Below are positions 36,554 to 45,525 of a DNA stretch of 64,000 bases, piece after piece. Position 1 is the stretch's first letter. Every line of letters begins with the position of its first letter. A program made the translations under genes and the position numbers. The stretch is from an uncultured Roseateles sp. (GTDB lineage: Bacteria > Pseudomonadota > Gammaproteobacteria > Burkholderiales > Burkholderiaceae). The notes beneath the pieces were generated by a model. That model was not told where the DNA came from and ran no database searches. It saw only the letters and a list, made by a program, of their open reading frames with translations. Location of the stretch: the NCBI GenBank assembly GCA_946886855.1, contig CAMPJJ010000013.1, positions 11,505 through 75,504 on the forward strand, written 5' to 3'.

Positions 36554-37306
36554 TCAGATCGCCATGTCCCTGAGCCGCTTGCTGGCCTCGCGGTTGGCCA
36601 CCAGCTCGGTGCCGTCCCGCATCAGGATGTGCAGCTGGCTCTGCTCGTCGGGCCGCATCGACGCGACGAAATCGAGGTTGACGATGGCATTCCGATGCAC
36701 GCGCAGAAAGCGGGTCGCATCGAGCCGGGCTTCCAGCTCGTTCAGCGGCATGCGAACGAGAAAGCTCTCGCCGCGCGCCATGATCTGCGTGTACTTGAGA
36801 TCGGCGCGCAGATGCTCGATCTCGTCCAGCGACAGCGGAAAGATGCGGCCGCGATCACGGACCAGGATGCGCGACAGCGGCGCGCCCAGCCCGCCGCCCA
36901 GCGCCGCCACGGCGGCCGCGCCACGCTCGGCCGTGGCGGCGGACGTGGTCAGGGCCCGCTTCACCGCGGCATCGAAACGCGCCGCCGTGAAGGGCTTGAG
37001 CAGGTAGTCCAGCGCCTGCAGCTCGAAGGCCGCGACCGCGTGCTGGTCGTAGGCGGTGGTGAAGATCAGCGGCGGCATGGGCTCCCCGGCCGCGAGCAGC
37101 TCGCGCACCACCTCCAGACCCGTCAGCTCCGGCATCTGGATGTCCATGAACACGAGGTCCGGCGCGAGCGCGCGGATCAGCGTCAAGCCCTCGCGGCCGT
37201 TGGTGGCCTCGCCCACCAGCAGCAGGTCCGGCGACGCCGCGATGAAGTCGCGCAGCGTCTCGCGGGCCAGCGGCTCGTCCTCGCAGATCAGGGCGCGGAT
37301 GCTCAT
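36554..37306 (-). CDS. LytTR-family response regulator
   Basis: This 250-residue regulator has a receiver domain (about residues 1-120, phospho-acceptor Asp in VFMDIQMPEL) and a C-terminal LytTR DNA-binding domain (about 145-245; RVHRNAIVNLDFV). It resembles AlgR. The start overlaps the stop of the partner histidine kinase by 4 bases. Targets are not visible; the exported protein upstream of the kinase at 38436 may belong to the same unit. Confidence 0.92.
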   Translation of the reverse strand: MSIRALICEDEPLARETLRDFIAASPDLLLVGEATNGREGLTLIRALAPDLVFMDIQMPELTGLEVVRELLAAGEPMPPLIFTTAYDQHAVAAFELQALDYLLKPFTAARFDAAVKRALTTSAATAERGAAAVAALGGGLGAPLSRILVRDRGRIFPLSLDEIEHLRADLKYTQIMARGESFLVRMPLNELEARLDATRFLRVHRNAIVNLDFVASMRPDEQSQLHILMRDGTELVANREASKRLRDMAI

Positions 37307-38391
37307 GCCGGCATCCTCATCGCCACCTCGAAGCCGGCGCCGGGCGCCGAGGTCACCTCGAGCCGGGCCGCATCGCCCCAGCGCAGCGCCAAGCGCCGCG
37401 CCACCGTGCGCAGGCCCAGTCCCCGCCCCTCGGGCAGACCGCCGGCAACGGGCAGTGCGACGCCGGGACCGTCGTCGGCCACGACGATGTCCAGCGTCTG
37501 CGGCGTGCGGCGCACCGACACGCGCAGCGTGCCCGGCGCGCTCCGCGGATTGAAGGCGTGCTTGATGCTGTTCTCCACCAGCGGTTGCAGCGACAGGGCC
37601 GGCACCGTCGCGCTGAGCGCCGCGGCATCCACCTGCCAGTCGACGTGCAGCCTATCACCGAGGCGGATGGCTTCCAGCGACAGGTACTGCTCCGTGAAGG
37701 CGAGCTCGTCGCGCAGCAGCACCTGGTCGTCCCCGCTGCGCTCGGTGTCCAGCAGATAGCGGAGCATCTCGCTGAACATGAAGAGCGCCTCTTCGGCCCG
37801 GCGCGCGTCCTTGCGCACCAGGGCCAGGATGCTGTGCAGGGTGTTGAAGAGGAAGTGCGGATTCAGCCTGTTGCGCAGTGCGGCCAGCTCGCTGCGGGCC
37901 AGCAGCGTCTGCGCCTGCGCGGCGACCTCGGCCTGCGCCATGGCGCGGCGCACGGCCCGATAGGCGCTGAAGCCGCCCGCGGCTGCGGCGTAGGCCAGCA
38001 TGCCGAACTCCAGTTGCCAGATGAACCAGTTCGCACGCGCGCGCTCCGCGCCCGCCACGCCGGCCTCGGCGACGATCCACAGCCACAGCAGCGCATACCA
38101 CGCCAGCACGAACAGCACCGACACGAGGGCATGGGCCGCGACCTGCCGCCCGGCGCCGAATCGCCGCGCCTCCATCCAGCCCGTCACCGGCCAGAGGAGG
38201 AAGAGCAGCACGAACTGCGGCCCCATGTTGCGCAGCGTGCCGTGCACGGCGCTCCACAGATTGAAGCCGCGCGTCCAGACCCCGTCGGTCTCGACGGCGA
38301 TCAGGTAGATCAGCAGCACCGGCAGCCAGGCCAGCGCGTAGATGCGCACGACCTCGCGAGGGGGGATCCAGTCTGTCCACGGAGCGCGCAT
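37303..38391 (-). CDS. LytS-type sensor histidine kinase
   Basis: This 362-residue membrane kinase has four hydrophobic segments (about residues 15-150), the His_kinase motif RLNPHFLFNTLHSI with phospho-His, and a HATPase domain with VENSIKHAF and the G boxes DDGPGV and GRGLGL. It pairs with the overlapping LytTR regulator. The start at 38391 begins MRAPWTDW just before the first membrane helix; an upstream extension lacks a credible start. Confidence 0.9.
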   Translation of the reverse strand: MRAPWTDWIPPREVVRIYALAWLPVLLIYLIAVETDGVWTRGFNLWSAVHGTLRNMGPQFVLLFLLWPVTGWMEARRFGAGRQVAAHALVSVLFVLAWYALLWLWIVAEAGVAGAERARANWFIWQLEFGMLAYAAAAGGFSAYRAVRRAMAQAEVAAQAQTLLARSELAALRNRLNPHFLFNTLHSILALVRKDARRAEEALFMFSEMLRYLLDTERSGDDQVLLRDELAFTEQYLSLEAIRLGDRLHVDWQVDAAALSATVPALSLQPLVENSIKHAFNPRSAPGTLRVSVRRTPQTLDIVVADDGPGVALPVAGGLPEGRGLGLRTVARRLALRWGDAARLEVTSAPGAGFEVAMRMPA

Positions 38392-38435
38392 GGCCCCATT
38401 GTGGTCAAGATGAAGGCCGGGGCGGGCCCGGGACA

Positions 38436-38972
38436 TCACGCGTCGGCCCGGCTCAGGTCGTAACCGTTGCGGAACACCTCCCGGCCGTCTTCCGCGATCT
38501 CGACCTTCTCCAGTGTCAAGGAACGCGGGGAGATCTGCAGCGTCTGTCGGTAGGTCTTGCCTTCCGCCGTGTCGACGAGCACCACGGCATCGCCTTCCTC
38601 CGACCGGGACGTGGCGAGGATGCGATAGGAGGTCCCCGCGCCCTTGCCGTCGCCTGATACCCAGGTCATCCTGCCTTTGCTGAAGTCGAACAGCCAGCGG
38701 TCGTAGGAATACACCGTCTTCCCCGGACCGTCATCGAACACGAAGTAGAGGCTCAGGTCCGACGGCGTCAGCAGCGCCGCGTGCAGGCGGCAAGGCAGGG
38801 TGACCAGGCGCTCGGCCTTGCCCCAGTCCCGGTAGGTCAGCGTCCCGCGCCAGGACCCGGGCAGACGGTTGAGCAGCGGATGCGGCGCCGCGTCGTAGAG
38901 GGCGAACGAATTCCGGGCGCCCAGTGTCCCGAGCAGGCCGAAAAGACCGAGGAAAAGCGGGCGGCGTTGCAT
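38436..38972 (-). CDS. Exported protein of unknown function
   Basis: This 178-residue protein has a signal peptide (MQRRPLFLGLFGLLG, cleavage near residue 24) and a beta-rich, lipocalin-like body (LPGSWRGTLTYRDWG). The ATG at 38972 has GGAG eight bases upstream and is preferred to a GTG nine bases earlier. It lies 44 bases before the histidine kinase on the same strand and may be co-transcribed. I do not recognise the family. Confidence 0.65.
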   Translation of the reverse strand: MQRRPLFLGLFGLLGTLGARNSFALYDAAPHPLLNRLPGSWRGTLTYRDWGKAERLVTLPCRLHAALLTPSDLSLYFVFDDGPGKTVYSYDRWLFDFSKGRMTWVSGDGKGAGTSYRILATSRSEEGDAVVLVDTAEGKTYRQTLQISPRSLTLEKVEIAEDGREVFRNGYDLSRADA

Positions 38973-39154
38973 GGTCAGCACTCCGATCGACGGGGGCGTC
39001 GTCAGGGCACGACTGTGCGGGGTCTGGCCCGGCGCTGACGGGGCGAGGTGATGAGTTGAGGCCCTCCGGACATCAACTCACGGATTTTCGGGCTGGGCGG
39101 CGCCGCGGCGCGCAGGCGTCGCACGAGGCCTGTCGTCGACAGCAACCGCGTCGC

Positions 39155-39313
39155 TCAGATCCTTGCGCTCCTGCGCGTCCTTTCCGCGAGTTCGCGGTCC
39201 CGCTCGGTGAAGGCGGCGTCCCGCTCCACGCGACGTTCCTGGAACATCCCCTGCTGACTCAGCGGTCGGCGATTTTCACGCCGCATGGCGCGTATTTCCT
39301 TCTCCGCCTTCAT
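39155..39313 (-). CDS. Tiny highly charged protein
   Basis: This 52-residue protein begins MKAEKEIRAMRREN and is rich in Arg/Glu, probably a single helix or disordered. A good Shine-Dalgarno element (GGAGG, five bases before the ATG) supports translation. It has no known family. A similarly small basic protein starts 167 bases away on the other strand. Confidence 0.45.
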   Translation of the reverse strand: MKAEKEIRAMRRENRRPLSQQGMFQERRVERDAAFTERDRELAERTRRSARI

Positions 39314-39479
39314 ACGACCTCCACGTCGGTCCTGCGAGACCCGTCGGGTCTCGTCCATCGGCAGCGCCTGGCGCCGGCTCACACCAGCTTCAGCAATTTT
39401 CGTGCGACGGGGTCCCTGTTCCACCGCGCTGCCAGGGCATGGCGCTTGCCTTCAACTTGTTACACAGACAGGAGCAGTC

Positions 39480-39662
39480 ATGAAGGCTCAACCAGGCAAT
39501 CTCCCAGCGGACAACGGCCAACCCGTGGAGCGACGACGCGACCCGGCGCGTCGGGAAGCGTATGCGCGCCGTGACTGGAGCAAGCAAGGCGACGCGCGCT
39601 GGGAAACGAAGAGCACGGCGAAATTGGAAACCGCCCAGACGGCAAGCGTTCGCTTCATCTGA
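39480..39662 (+). CDS. Tiny basic protein
   Basis: This 60-residue Arg-rich protein begins MKAQPGNLPADNG; the ATG is preceded by AGGAG at a good distance. It has no signal peptide or membrane segment and no recognised family. Its opening MKA and charged composition resemble the divergent neighbour at 39155, so the two may be related. Confidence 0.45.
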   Translation: MKAQPGNLPADNGQPVERRRDPARREAYARRDWSKQGDARWETKSTAKLETAQTASVRFI

Positions 39663-39872
39663 CGGCACGCGTTGCACGTCCTCGACGGACGCGGCGGGCA
39701 TGCGTCTTGCCATCGCCCCGGGGCCCTGACAAACCTCTTCACCACCTCCCGCCACCGAAGAGGGTTGATGGGGCTGGGCGATCAGCCCGCACTGGTCGTC
39801 CGCGCGCATCGCCGGCGGCGAAAGCCGCTGGCGCTTGCCATTGCGTCCCGGAAGGGGTGGGCCGCCCGCTCG

Positions 39873-39897
39873 AAAAAACGCGTGCATCCCGGCACGC
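39873..39897 (-). terminator. Intrinsic terminator after the NYN gene
   Basis: On the minus strand a GCGTGC/GCACGC stem (39897-39880) is followed by a run of six T (39878-39873), just beyond the NYN gene stop. The hairpin is nearly the same as the one at 40533. Confidence 0.75.
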
Positions 39898-39925
39898 CCG
39901 AAGGCGTACGCGTCGCCCTCACGAT

Positions 39926-40459
39926 TCACCTGGCGATCGTGGGGTACAGATCGTCCATCCACACCACCTCGTCCGCGTAAGACTGCAAGTCGGTGGACAG
40001 ATTGGCCTGCAAGCCACTGACCCAGACTTCCTTCTTGAGATCGGACTTGACGTAGGAGATCGCCTCTTCAAAGTCGCCGTCGCCCGCCGACAGGATCAGC
40101 CGGTCGTAGACGTTCTGCACCGCGAGCTTGATCAGCAGCGTCGCGATCGCGACGTCCACGCCCTTCTGCACTTCACGGTCAAACTGGACGCCGCAATCCG
40201 GGCATTGAAGATGCAGGTTCTTCATCTCGTACAGCTGGACGCGGATCTTCGGACCGCGCGGCGGCGCCGCCTTGAGCCAGGTGTGGAACGCGCTCTGCGG
40301 GTCCGTCGCCAGGTCCCGGGTGGAATTCAGGTAGTAGCTCTCGTAGATCGGACCCCCGTTGCGCTGAACGAGCTCGTTCTTGAGCTTGAGGTAATCGAAC
40401 GGACGGCCGCGACCCACGTTGAACAGGTAGGCGCCGTCGATGATCCAGACCGTTTTCAT
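39926..40459 (-). CDS. NYN-domain (LabA-like PIN-fold) protein
   Basis: This 177-residue protein has the NYN/PIN-fold acidic residues: Asp8 in WIIDGAYLF, GVDVAIATLL and LSAGDGDF. Such proteins are predicted metal-dependent RNases. A single CPDC motif in the middle could bind a metal only if paired with other residues. The start ATG at 40459 begins directly with the first motif. It is transcribed alone between two near-identical terminators. Confidence 0.82.
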   Translation of the reverse strand: MKTVWIIDGAYLFNVGRGRPFDYLKLKNELVQRNGGPIYESYYLNSTRDLATDPQSAFHTWLKAAPPRGPKIRVQLYEMKNLHLQCPDCGVQFDREVQKGVDVAIATLLIKLAVQNVYDRLILSAGDGDFEEAISYVKSDLKKEVWVSGLQANLSTDLQSYADEVVWMDDLYPTIAR

Positions 40460-40532
40460 GCGTCCTTTCGGTTGAGCGAATTCTAGGCAGGGTCGCGCGT
40501 GGCATCCCTTCAAGCCTGAGCAGGCCACGGAC

Positions 40533-40561
40533 AAAAAAAGGGCGTGCATCCCTGCACGCCC
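40533..40561 (-). terminator. Intrinsic terminator of the RND efflux operon
   Basis: On the minus strand the 9-bp stem gggcgtgca/tgcacgccc (40561-40540, four-base loop) is followed by seven T (40539-40533). It lies 63 bases past the outer-membrane gene stop. An additional GGCCGGG/CCCGGCC hairpin occurs at 40600-40618. Confidence 0.85.
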
Positions 40562-40623
40562 AAAGGGGCACCGGTAAAGGTCCGGTCGCATTTGAAGGGG
40601 GCCGGGTCTTGCCCGGCCGGGGC

Positions 40624-42039
40624 TCAGGCCGGTGGGGTCCAGCCGCCGCCCAGGGCGCGGACGAGTCCGACCGTCGCCTGGTACTGCGCGGCCTGCACCT
40701 GCAGCGCCGCGCGGCGGTTGCGCAGCTCGCTGCGGCGCGCGTCGAGCAGGTCGAGCTGGCTCACCAGCCCGTTGCGGTAGCGCGAGTCCGACAGCGCCGT
40801 CGCCCGCGTCGACGACTGCACCGCCTGCCCCTGCACGTCCGCCTGCTGCGACAAGGTCTGCAGTCCGACCAGCGAGTCCTCGACCTCGCGCAGCGCCTGC
40901 AGCAATTGCTGCCGGTAGCTGGCCATCGCGAGATCCAGGCCCGCCTTCGCCGACTCCACGCCGGCCTTGCGGCGGCCGCCGTCGAAGATCGGCAGCGACA
41001 GCAGCGCATCGACCGACCACGCGCGCGCCGACCAGCGGAACACATCGCTCAGTTCCGGCGACGCATAGCCGCCGTTCGCCGTCAGCGTCAGGCTGGGGAA
41101 CCACGCGGCCTGCGCCACGCCCACCCGCGACTGCGCCGCCAGCAGGCTGCGCTGCGACGCGGCCACGTCCGGGCGACGCGCCAGCACCGTGCTCGGCAGC
41201 CCCGAGGGGATGGCCGGCAGCGGCGCGAGCGCCGTGTCTTCCGCCACCTTGAAGCCCGACGCGGGCTCGCCCAGCAGCACCGACAGCGCGTTCTCCAGCT
41301 CGGCGCGGCGGCGGTCGAGGCTGATCGCCTCGGCCTCGGTCGCGGCGACTTCCGTCTGCACGCGCGCCAGGTCCAGCTCGGCGACGTCGCCCGCCTGGTA
41401 GCGGCGCTGCGTCAGCGCCAGCGTCTCGCGGTAGGCCGCGACCGTGTCGCGCACCAGCCGGCGTTCCTGGTCGGCGAAGCGCAGCGCCAGGTAGGTCTGC
41501 GCCACGTCCGCCTGCACCATCAGCCGCGTGGACTGCAGCAGCGCTTCACGCGCCTGCGCATCCAGCGAGGCCGCGCGCGTGGCCTCCGACAGGCGGCCGG
41601 AGAGATCGACCTCCCAGCTCGCGCCCAGGCCGGCGTTGTAGAGCGTCGTGGCAGCCGGACCCTGGCCCGCCACCGTGCCGCGCGCGGCGCCGGCGCTGGC
41701 GCCGACCTGCGGCAGCCGATCCGCATTCGTGCTGCGCAGCAGCGCGCGCGCCTGCGCCAGTCGCGCCGCGGCGCCTTGCAGGTCGTTGTTGCCGACCAGC
41801 GAGCGGCGGATCAGATCGTTCAGCGTCGCATCGCCGAACGCCAGCCACCAGTCGCCGCGCGGCTCGGCATCGGCCGGCGGGGCCACCGCCCAGCGCGCTT
41901 CGCCGACCGTCGCGGTCGCCTGCGACTTGAAGGCCGTCGGCGTCGCCGGAATGCGCGATTCGTCGATCGGCGGCGGTGTCGCGCAACCGGCCAGCACCAG
42001 GGCCGCCAGCAGCGTCGTCGTCATCAGTTTGTTTGTCAT
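40624..42039 (-). CDS. RND efflux outer-membrane lipoprotein (NodT/OprN type)
   Basis: This 471-residue outer-membrane channel of a tripartite pump has a lipobox ALVLAGC (Cys near residue 19) and long amphipathic helices of the TolC/NodT family in two repeats (for example ALLRSTNADRLPQV and SVLLGEPASGFKV). It is the last gene of the operon adaptor, permease, channel, and is followed by an intrinsic terminator. Confidence 0.93.
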   Translation of the reverse strand: MTNKLMTTTLLAALVLAGCATPPPIDESRIPATPTAFKSQATATVGEARWAVAPPADAEPRGDWWLAFGDATLNDLIRRSLVGNNDLQGAAARLAQARALLRSTNADRLPQVGASAGAARGTVAGQGPAATTLYNAGLGASWEVDLSGRLSEATRAASLDAQAREALLQSTRLMVQADVAQTYLALRFADQERRLVRDTVAAYRETLALTQRRYQAGDVAELDLARVQTEVAATEAEAISLDRRRAELENALSVLLGEPASGFKVAEDTALAPLPAIPSGLPSTVLARRPDVAASQRSLLAAQSRVGVAQAAWFPSLTLTANGGYASPELSDVFRWSARAWSVDALLSLPIFDGGRRKAGVESAKAGLDLAMASYRQQLLQALREVEDSLVGLQTLSQQADVQGQAVQSSTRATALSDSRYRNGLVSQLDLLDARRSELRNRRAALQVQAAQYQATVGLVRALGGGWTPPA

Positions 42040-42139
42040 GGCATCACTCCTTGGAGCCTCACAGAGCCGCGGAGGGCCCTGCCGGCCCCGGAGCCCGCCT
42101 TGCGGCGGAGCTCCAGGTGTCGTGGATCAGGATGGCGAG

Positions 42140-45100
42140 TTACTCGTGCTCGTGGCGCGGCGCGGCGGGATGCGGACGGGCGTTGCCGCCCGCGCCGAAA
42201 TCGTGGCCCTCGCCCTGCGCGGGCTGCACGAAGGCCTCGACGTCATGCGGCACCTCGCCGTGCTGCTTGAGCGGCCGGTTGCCGGTCAGGCGGCGCACCA
42301 CCACGTAGAACACCGGCGTCAGGAACAGGCCGAAGGCCGTCACGCCGATCATCCCGGCGAACACCGCCACGCCCATCGCGTTGCGCATCTCGGCGCCCGC
42401 GCCCGTGGCCAGCACCAGCGGCAGCACGCCCATCACGAACGCCATCGACGTCATCAGGATCGGACGCAGACGCAGCCGGCTGGCCTCGATGGCCGCCTGC
42501 AGCGGCGTCCTGCCGGCGAATTCCAGCTCCCGGGCGAACTCCACGATCAGGATCGCGTTCTTCGCCGACAAGCCCACCAGCACGATCAAGCCGATCTGCG
42601 TGAAGACGTTGTTGTCCCCGTGGCTCAGCCACACGCCGGTCATCGCCGCCATCAGCCCCATCGGCACGATCAGGATGATCGCCACCGGCAGCGACAGGCT
42701 CTCGTACTGCGCGGCCAGCACCAGGAAGACCAGCAGGATGGCGAGCGGGAAGACCCACACGCCGGAGTTGCCGGCCAGGATCTCCTGGTAGGTCAGCTCG
42801 GTCCACTCGTAGCTGATGCCCGGGGGCAGCGTCTCCGCGGCGATGCGCGCGACCGCGTCCTGCGCCTGGCCGGTCGAGTAGCCGGGCGCCGCGCCGCCGT
42901 TGATGTCGGCCGACAGGAAGCCGTTGTAGCGCATCGCGCGTTCCGGACCGAAGCTCGGCTCGACCTTCATCAGCGCCGACAGCGGCACCATCTCGCCCGA
43001 GGCCGAGCGCACCTTCAGCAGGCCCACGTCCTCGGCGCGGGCACGGTAGGCGGCATCCGCCTGCACGCGGACCGTGTAGGTGCGGCCGAACTTGTTGAAG
43101 TCGTTGACGTACAGCGAGCCCAGGTAGATCTGCATCGTGTCGAACACGTCCGTCACCGCCACGCCCAGCTGGCGCGCCTTGGTGCGGTCCAGGTTCGCGT
43201 ACAGCTGCGGCACGTTGACCTGGTAGCTGCTGAACAGACCCGCCAGTTCCGGCGCCTTCTGCGCCTTGGCCATGAAGGCCTTCACCGCCTGGTCGAGCGC
43301 CTCGTAGCCGAGGCCGCCGCGGTCTTCGAGCTGGAACTTGAAGCCGCCCGTGGTGCCCAGACCCTGCACCGGCGGGGGCGGGAACATCACGACGAAGGCG
43401 TCCTGCAGCTGACCGAAGTCGGCGTTCATCTTGGCGGCGATCTCGCCGGCCGACAGGCCCTTGCCGGTGCGCTCGTCGAAGGACTTCAGCGACGCGAACA
43501 CGATGCCCGAGTTGGAGCTGTTGGTGAAGCCGTTGATCGACAGGCCCGGGAAGGAGATGGCGTGCTCCACGCCCGGCGTCTTCATCGCGATCTCGCTCAT
43601 GCGGCGGATCACGTCCTCCGTGCGGTCCAGCGTGGCGCCGTCCGGCAGCTGCGCGAAGCCGATCAGGTACTGCTTGTCCTGCCCCGGCACGAAGCCGCTC
43701 GGCACCGCCTTGAACAGGCCCACCGTCAGGCCCAGCAGGCCGGCGTAGATGAGCAGCATGATCACCTTGCGCGAGATCGCCTTCGTCACGCCGCCGCTGT
43801 AGGCCTTGGCGCCGCGGTTGAACAGCCGGTTGAAACCGCCGAAGAAGCGGCCCAGCACCTTGTCCATCGCGCGGGTCAGCCAGTCCTTGGGCGCGTCGTG
43901 GCCCTTGAGCAGCATCGCGGCCAGCGCGGGCGACAGCGTCAGCGAGTTGACCGCCGAGATCACCGTCGACATCGCGATCGTCAGCGCGAACTGCTTGTAG
44001 AACTGACCCGTCAGGCCGGTGATGAAGGCCAGCGGCACGAACACCGCGACCAGCACCAGCGCGATCGCGATGATGGGGCCCGACACTTCGCGCATCGCGC
44101 GGTAGGTCGCCTCACGCGGACTCAGGCCCGCCTCGATGTTGCGCTCGACGTTCTCCACGACCACGATCGCGTCGTCCACCACGATGCCGATCGCCAGCAC
44201 GAGGCCGAACAGCGACAGCGCGTTGATCGAGAAGCCGAAGAGATGCATCACCGCGAAGGTGCCGATGATGGACACCGGCACCGCCAGCAGCGGGATGATG
44301 GACGCGCGCCAGGTCTGCAGGAACAGGATCACGACCAGCACGACCAGCGCCACCGCTTCGAGCAGCGTGTGGACGACGGACTCGATGGACGCCCGCACGA
44401 ACTGCGTCGGGTCGTAGACGATGGAGTAGTCCACGCCTTCGGGCATGGCCTTCTTCAGCTCGGCCATCGTGGCGCGCACGTTGTTCGAGATCTCGATCGC
44501 GTTCGAGCCCGGGGCCTGGAAGATCGGGATCGCCACCGCGGACTTGTTGTCCAGCAGCGAGCGCAGCGCGTATTCGGCGGCGCCCAGCTCGATGCGGCCC
44601 AGGTCGCGCAGACGCGTCACCTGGCCGTTGGCACCGGACTTGACGATGATGTCGCCGAATTCCTGCTCGTTGTTCAGACGGCCTTGCGCGTTGATCGGCA
44701 GCTGCAGGTCGATGCCCTGCAGGCCGGGCGAAGCGCCGACCACACCGGCGGCGGCCTGCACGTTCTGCTCGCGGATCGCCTGGACGACGTCGCTGGCCGA
44801 CAGGCCGTGCTCGGCGACCTTCTGCGGGTCCAGCCAGACGCGCATCGAGTAGTCGCCGGAACCGAAGAGCTGCACCTGACCCACGCCCTGGATACGCGCC
44901 AGGCGGTCCTTGACGTTCAGCACCGCGTAGTTGCGGAGGTAGGTCATGTCGTAGCGGTCGTTGGGCGACAGCAAGTGCACGACCATGGTCAGGTCGGGGC
45001 TGCTCTTGACCGTGGTCAGACCGAGCCGGCGGACCTCCTCGGGCAGGCGCGGCTCGGCCTGCGAGACGCGGTTCTGCACCAGCTGCTGGGCCTTGTCCGG

Positions 45101-45403
45101 GTCGGTGCCCAGCTTGAAGGTGACCGTCAGCGTCATCAGGCCGTCGGTGGTCGCCTGGCTGCCCATGTAGAGCATGCCTTCGACGCCGTTGATCGATTCC
45201 TCGAGCGGCGTGGCCACCGCTTCCGCGATGACCTTGGGGTTGGCGCCGGGGTACTGCGCGCGGACGACCACCTGCGGCGGCACGACTTCCGGGTATTCCG
45301 AGATCGGCAGCACGCGCACGGCGAGCAGCCCGGAGACGAAGATCAGCACCGACAGCACGCCCGCGAAGATCGGGCGGTCGATGAAGAATTTGGAGAGATT
45401 CAT
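42140..45403 (-). CDS. RND multidrug efflux permease (HAE1 family, MexF-like)
   Basis: This 1087-residue proton-driven inner-membrane pump has the first transmembrane helix at the N-terminus (FFIDRPIFAGVLSVL), two large periplasmic loops, and TM4 proton-relay acidic residues in GIVVDDAIVVVENVER. The length and motifs match AcrB/MexF; MexF-like is inferred from the LysR-controlled context. It lies 122 bases from the adaptor gene, across a strong hairpin, and 100 from the outer-membrane gene. Confidence 0.94.
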   Translation of the reverse strand: MNLSKFFIDRPIFAGVLSVLIFVSGLLAVRVLPISEYPEVVPPQVVVRAQYPGANPKVIAEAVATPLEESINGVEGMLYMGSQATTDGLMTLTVTFKLGTDPDKAQQLVQNRVSQAEPRLPEEVRRLGLTTVKSSPDLTMVVHLLSPNDRYDMTYLRNYAVLNVKDRLARIQGVGQVQLFGSGDYSMRVWLDPQKVAEHGLSASDVVQAIREQNVQAAAGVVGASPGLQGIDLQLPINAQGRLNNEQEFGDIIVKSGANGQVTRLRDLGRIELGAAEYALRSLLDNKSAVAIPIFQAPGSNAIEISNNVRATMAELKKAMPEGVDYSIVYDPTQFVRASIESVVHTLLEAVALVVLVVILFLQTWRASIIPLLAVPVSIIGTFAVMHLFGFSINALSLFGLVLAIGIVVDDAIVVVENVERNIEAGLSPREATYRAMREVSGPIIAIALVLVAVFVPLAFITGLTGQFYKQFALTIAMSTVISAVNSLTLSPALAAMLLKGHDAPKDWLTRAMDKVLGRFFGGFNRLFNRGAKAYSGGVTKAISRKVIMLLIYAGLLGLTVGLFKAVPSGFVPGQDKQYLIGFAQLPDGATLDRTEDVIRRMSEIAMKTPGVEHAISFPGLSINGFTNSSNSGIVFASLKSFDERTGKGLSAGEIAAKMNADFGQLQDAFVVMFPPPPVQGLGTTGGFKFQLEDRGGLGYEALDQAVKAFMAKAQKAPELAGLFSSYQVNVPQLYANLDRTKARQLGVAVTDVFDTMQIYLGSLYVNDFNKFGRTYTVRVQADAAYRARAEDVGLLKVRSASGEMVPLSALMKVEPSFGPERAMRYNGFLSADINGGAAPGYSTGQAQDAVARIAAETLPPGISYEWTELTYQEILAGNSGVWVFPLAILLVFLVLAAQYESLSLPVAIILIVPMGLMAAMTGVWLSHGDNNVFTQIGLIVLVGLSAKNAILIVEFARELEFAGRTPLQAAIEASRLRLRPILMTSMAFVMGVLPLVLATGAGAEMRNAMGVAVFAGMIGVTAFGLFLTPVFYVVVRRLTGNRPLKQHGEVPHDVEAFVQPAQGEGHDFGAGGNARPHPAAPRHEHE

Positions 45404-45448
45404 GTCAGTCTTTCAAGTCGACTGGAGAAAACGGCAAAGGTCCCCCCG

Positions 45449-45471
45449 CGGGGCGGCGTCGCGCCGCCCCG
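45449..45471. repeat. GC-rich hairpin between adaptor and permease genes
   Basis: A 10-bp stem, ending ggggcggcg/cgccgcccc with loop TCG, lies in the 122-base gap. There is no U-tract; it may tune adaptor:permease mRNA ratios or be a REP-like element. A second stem, GGACGGG/CCCGTCC, follows within 30 bases. Confidence 0.55.
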
Positions 45472-45525
45472 GAGGCTGTCCGTCGCCCGGCGCGGACGGG
45501 TCCTGCCCGTCCTCCGGGATTCGGG

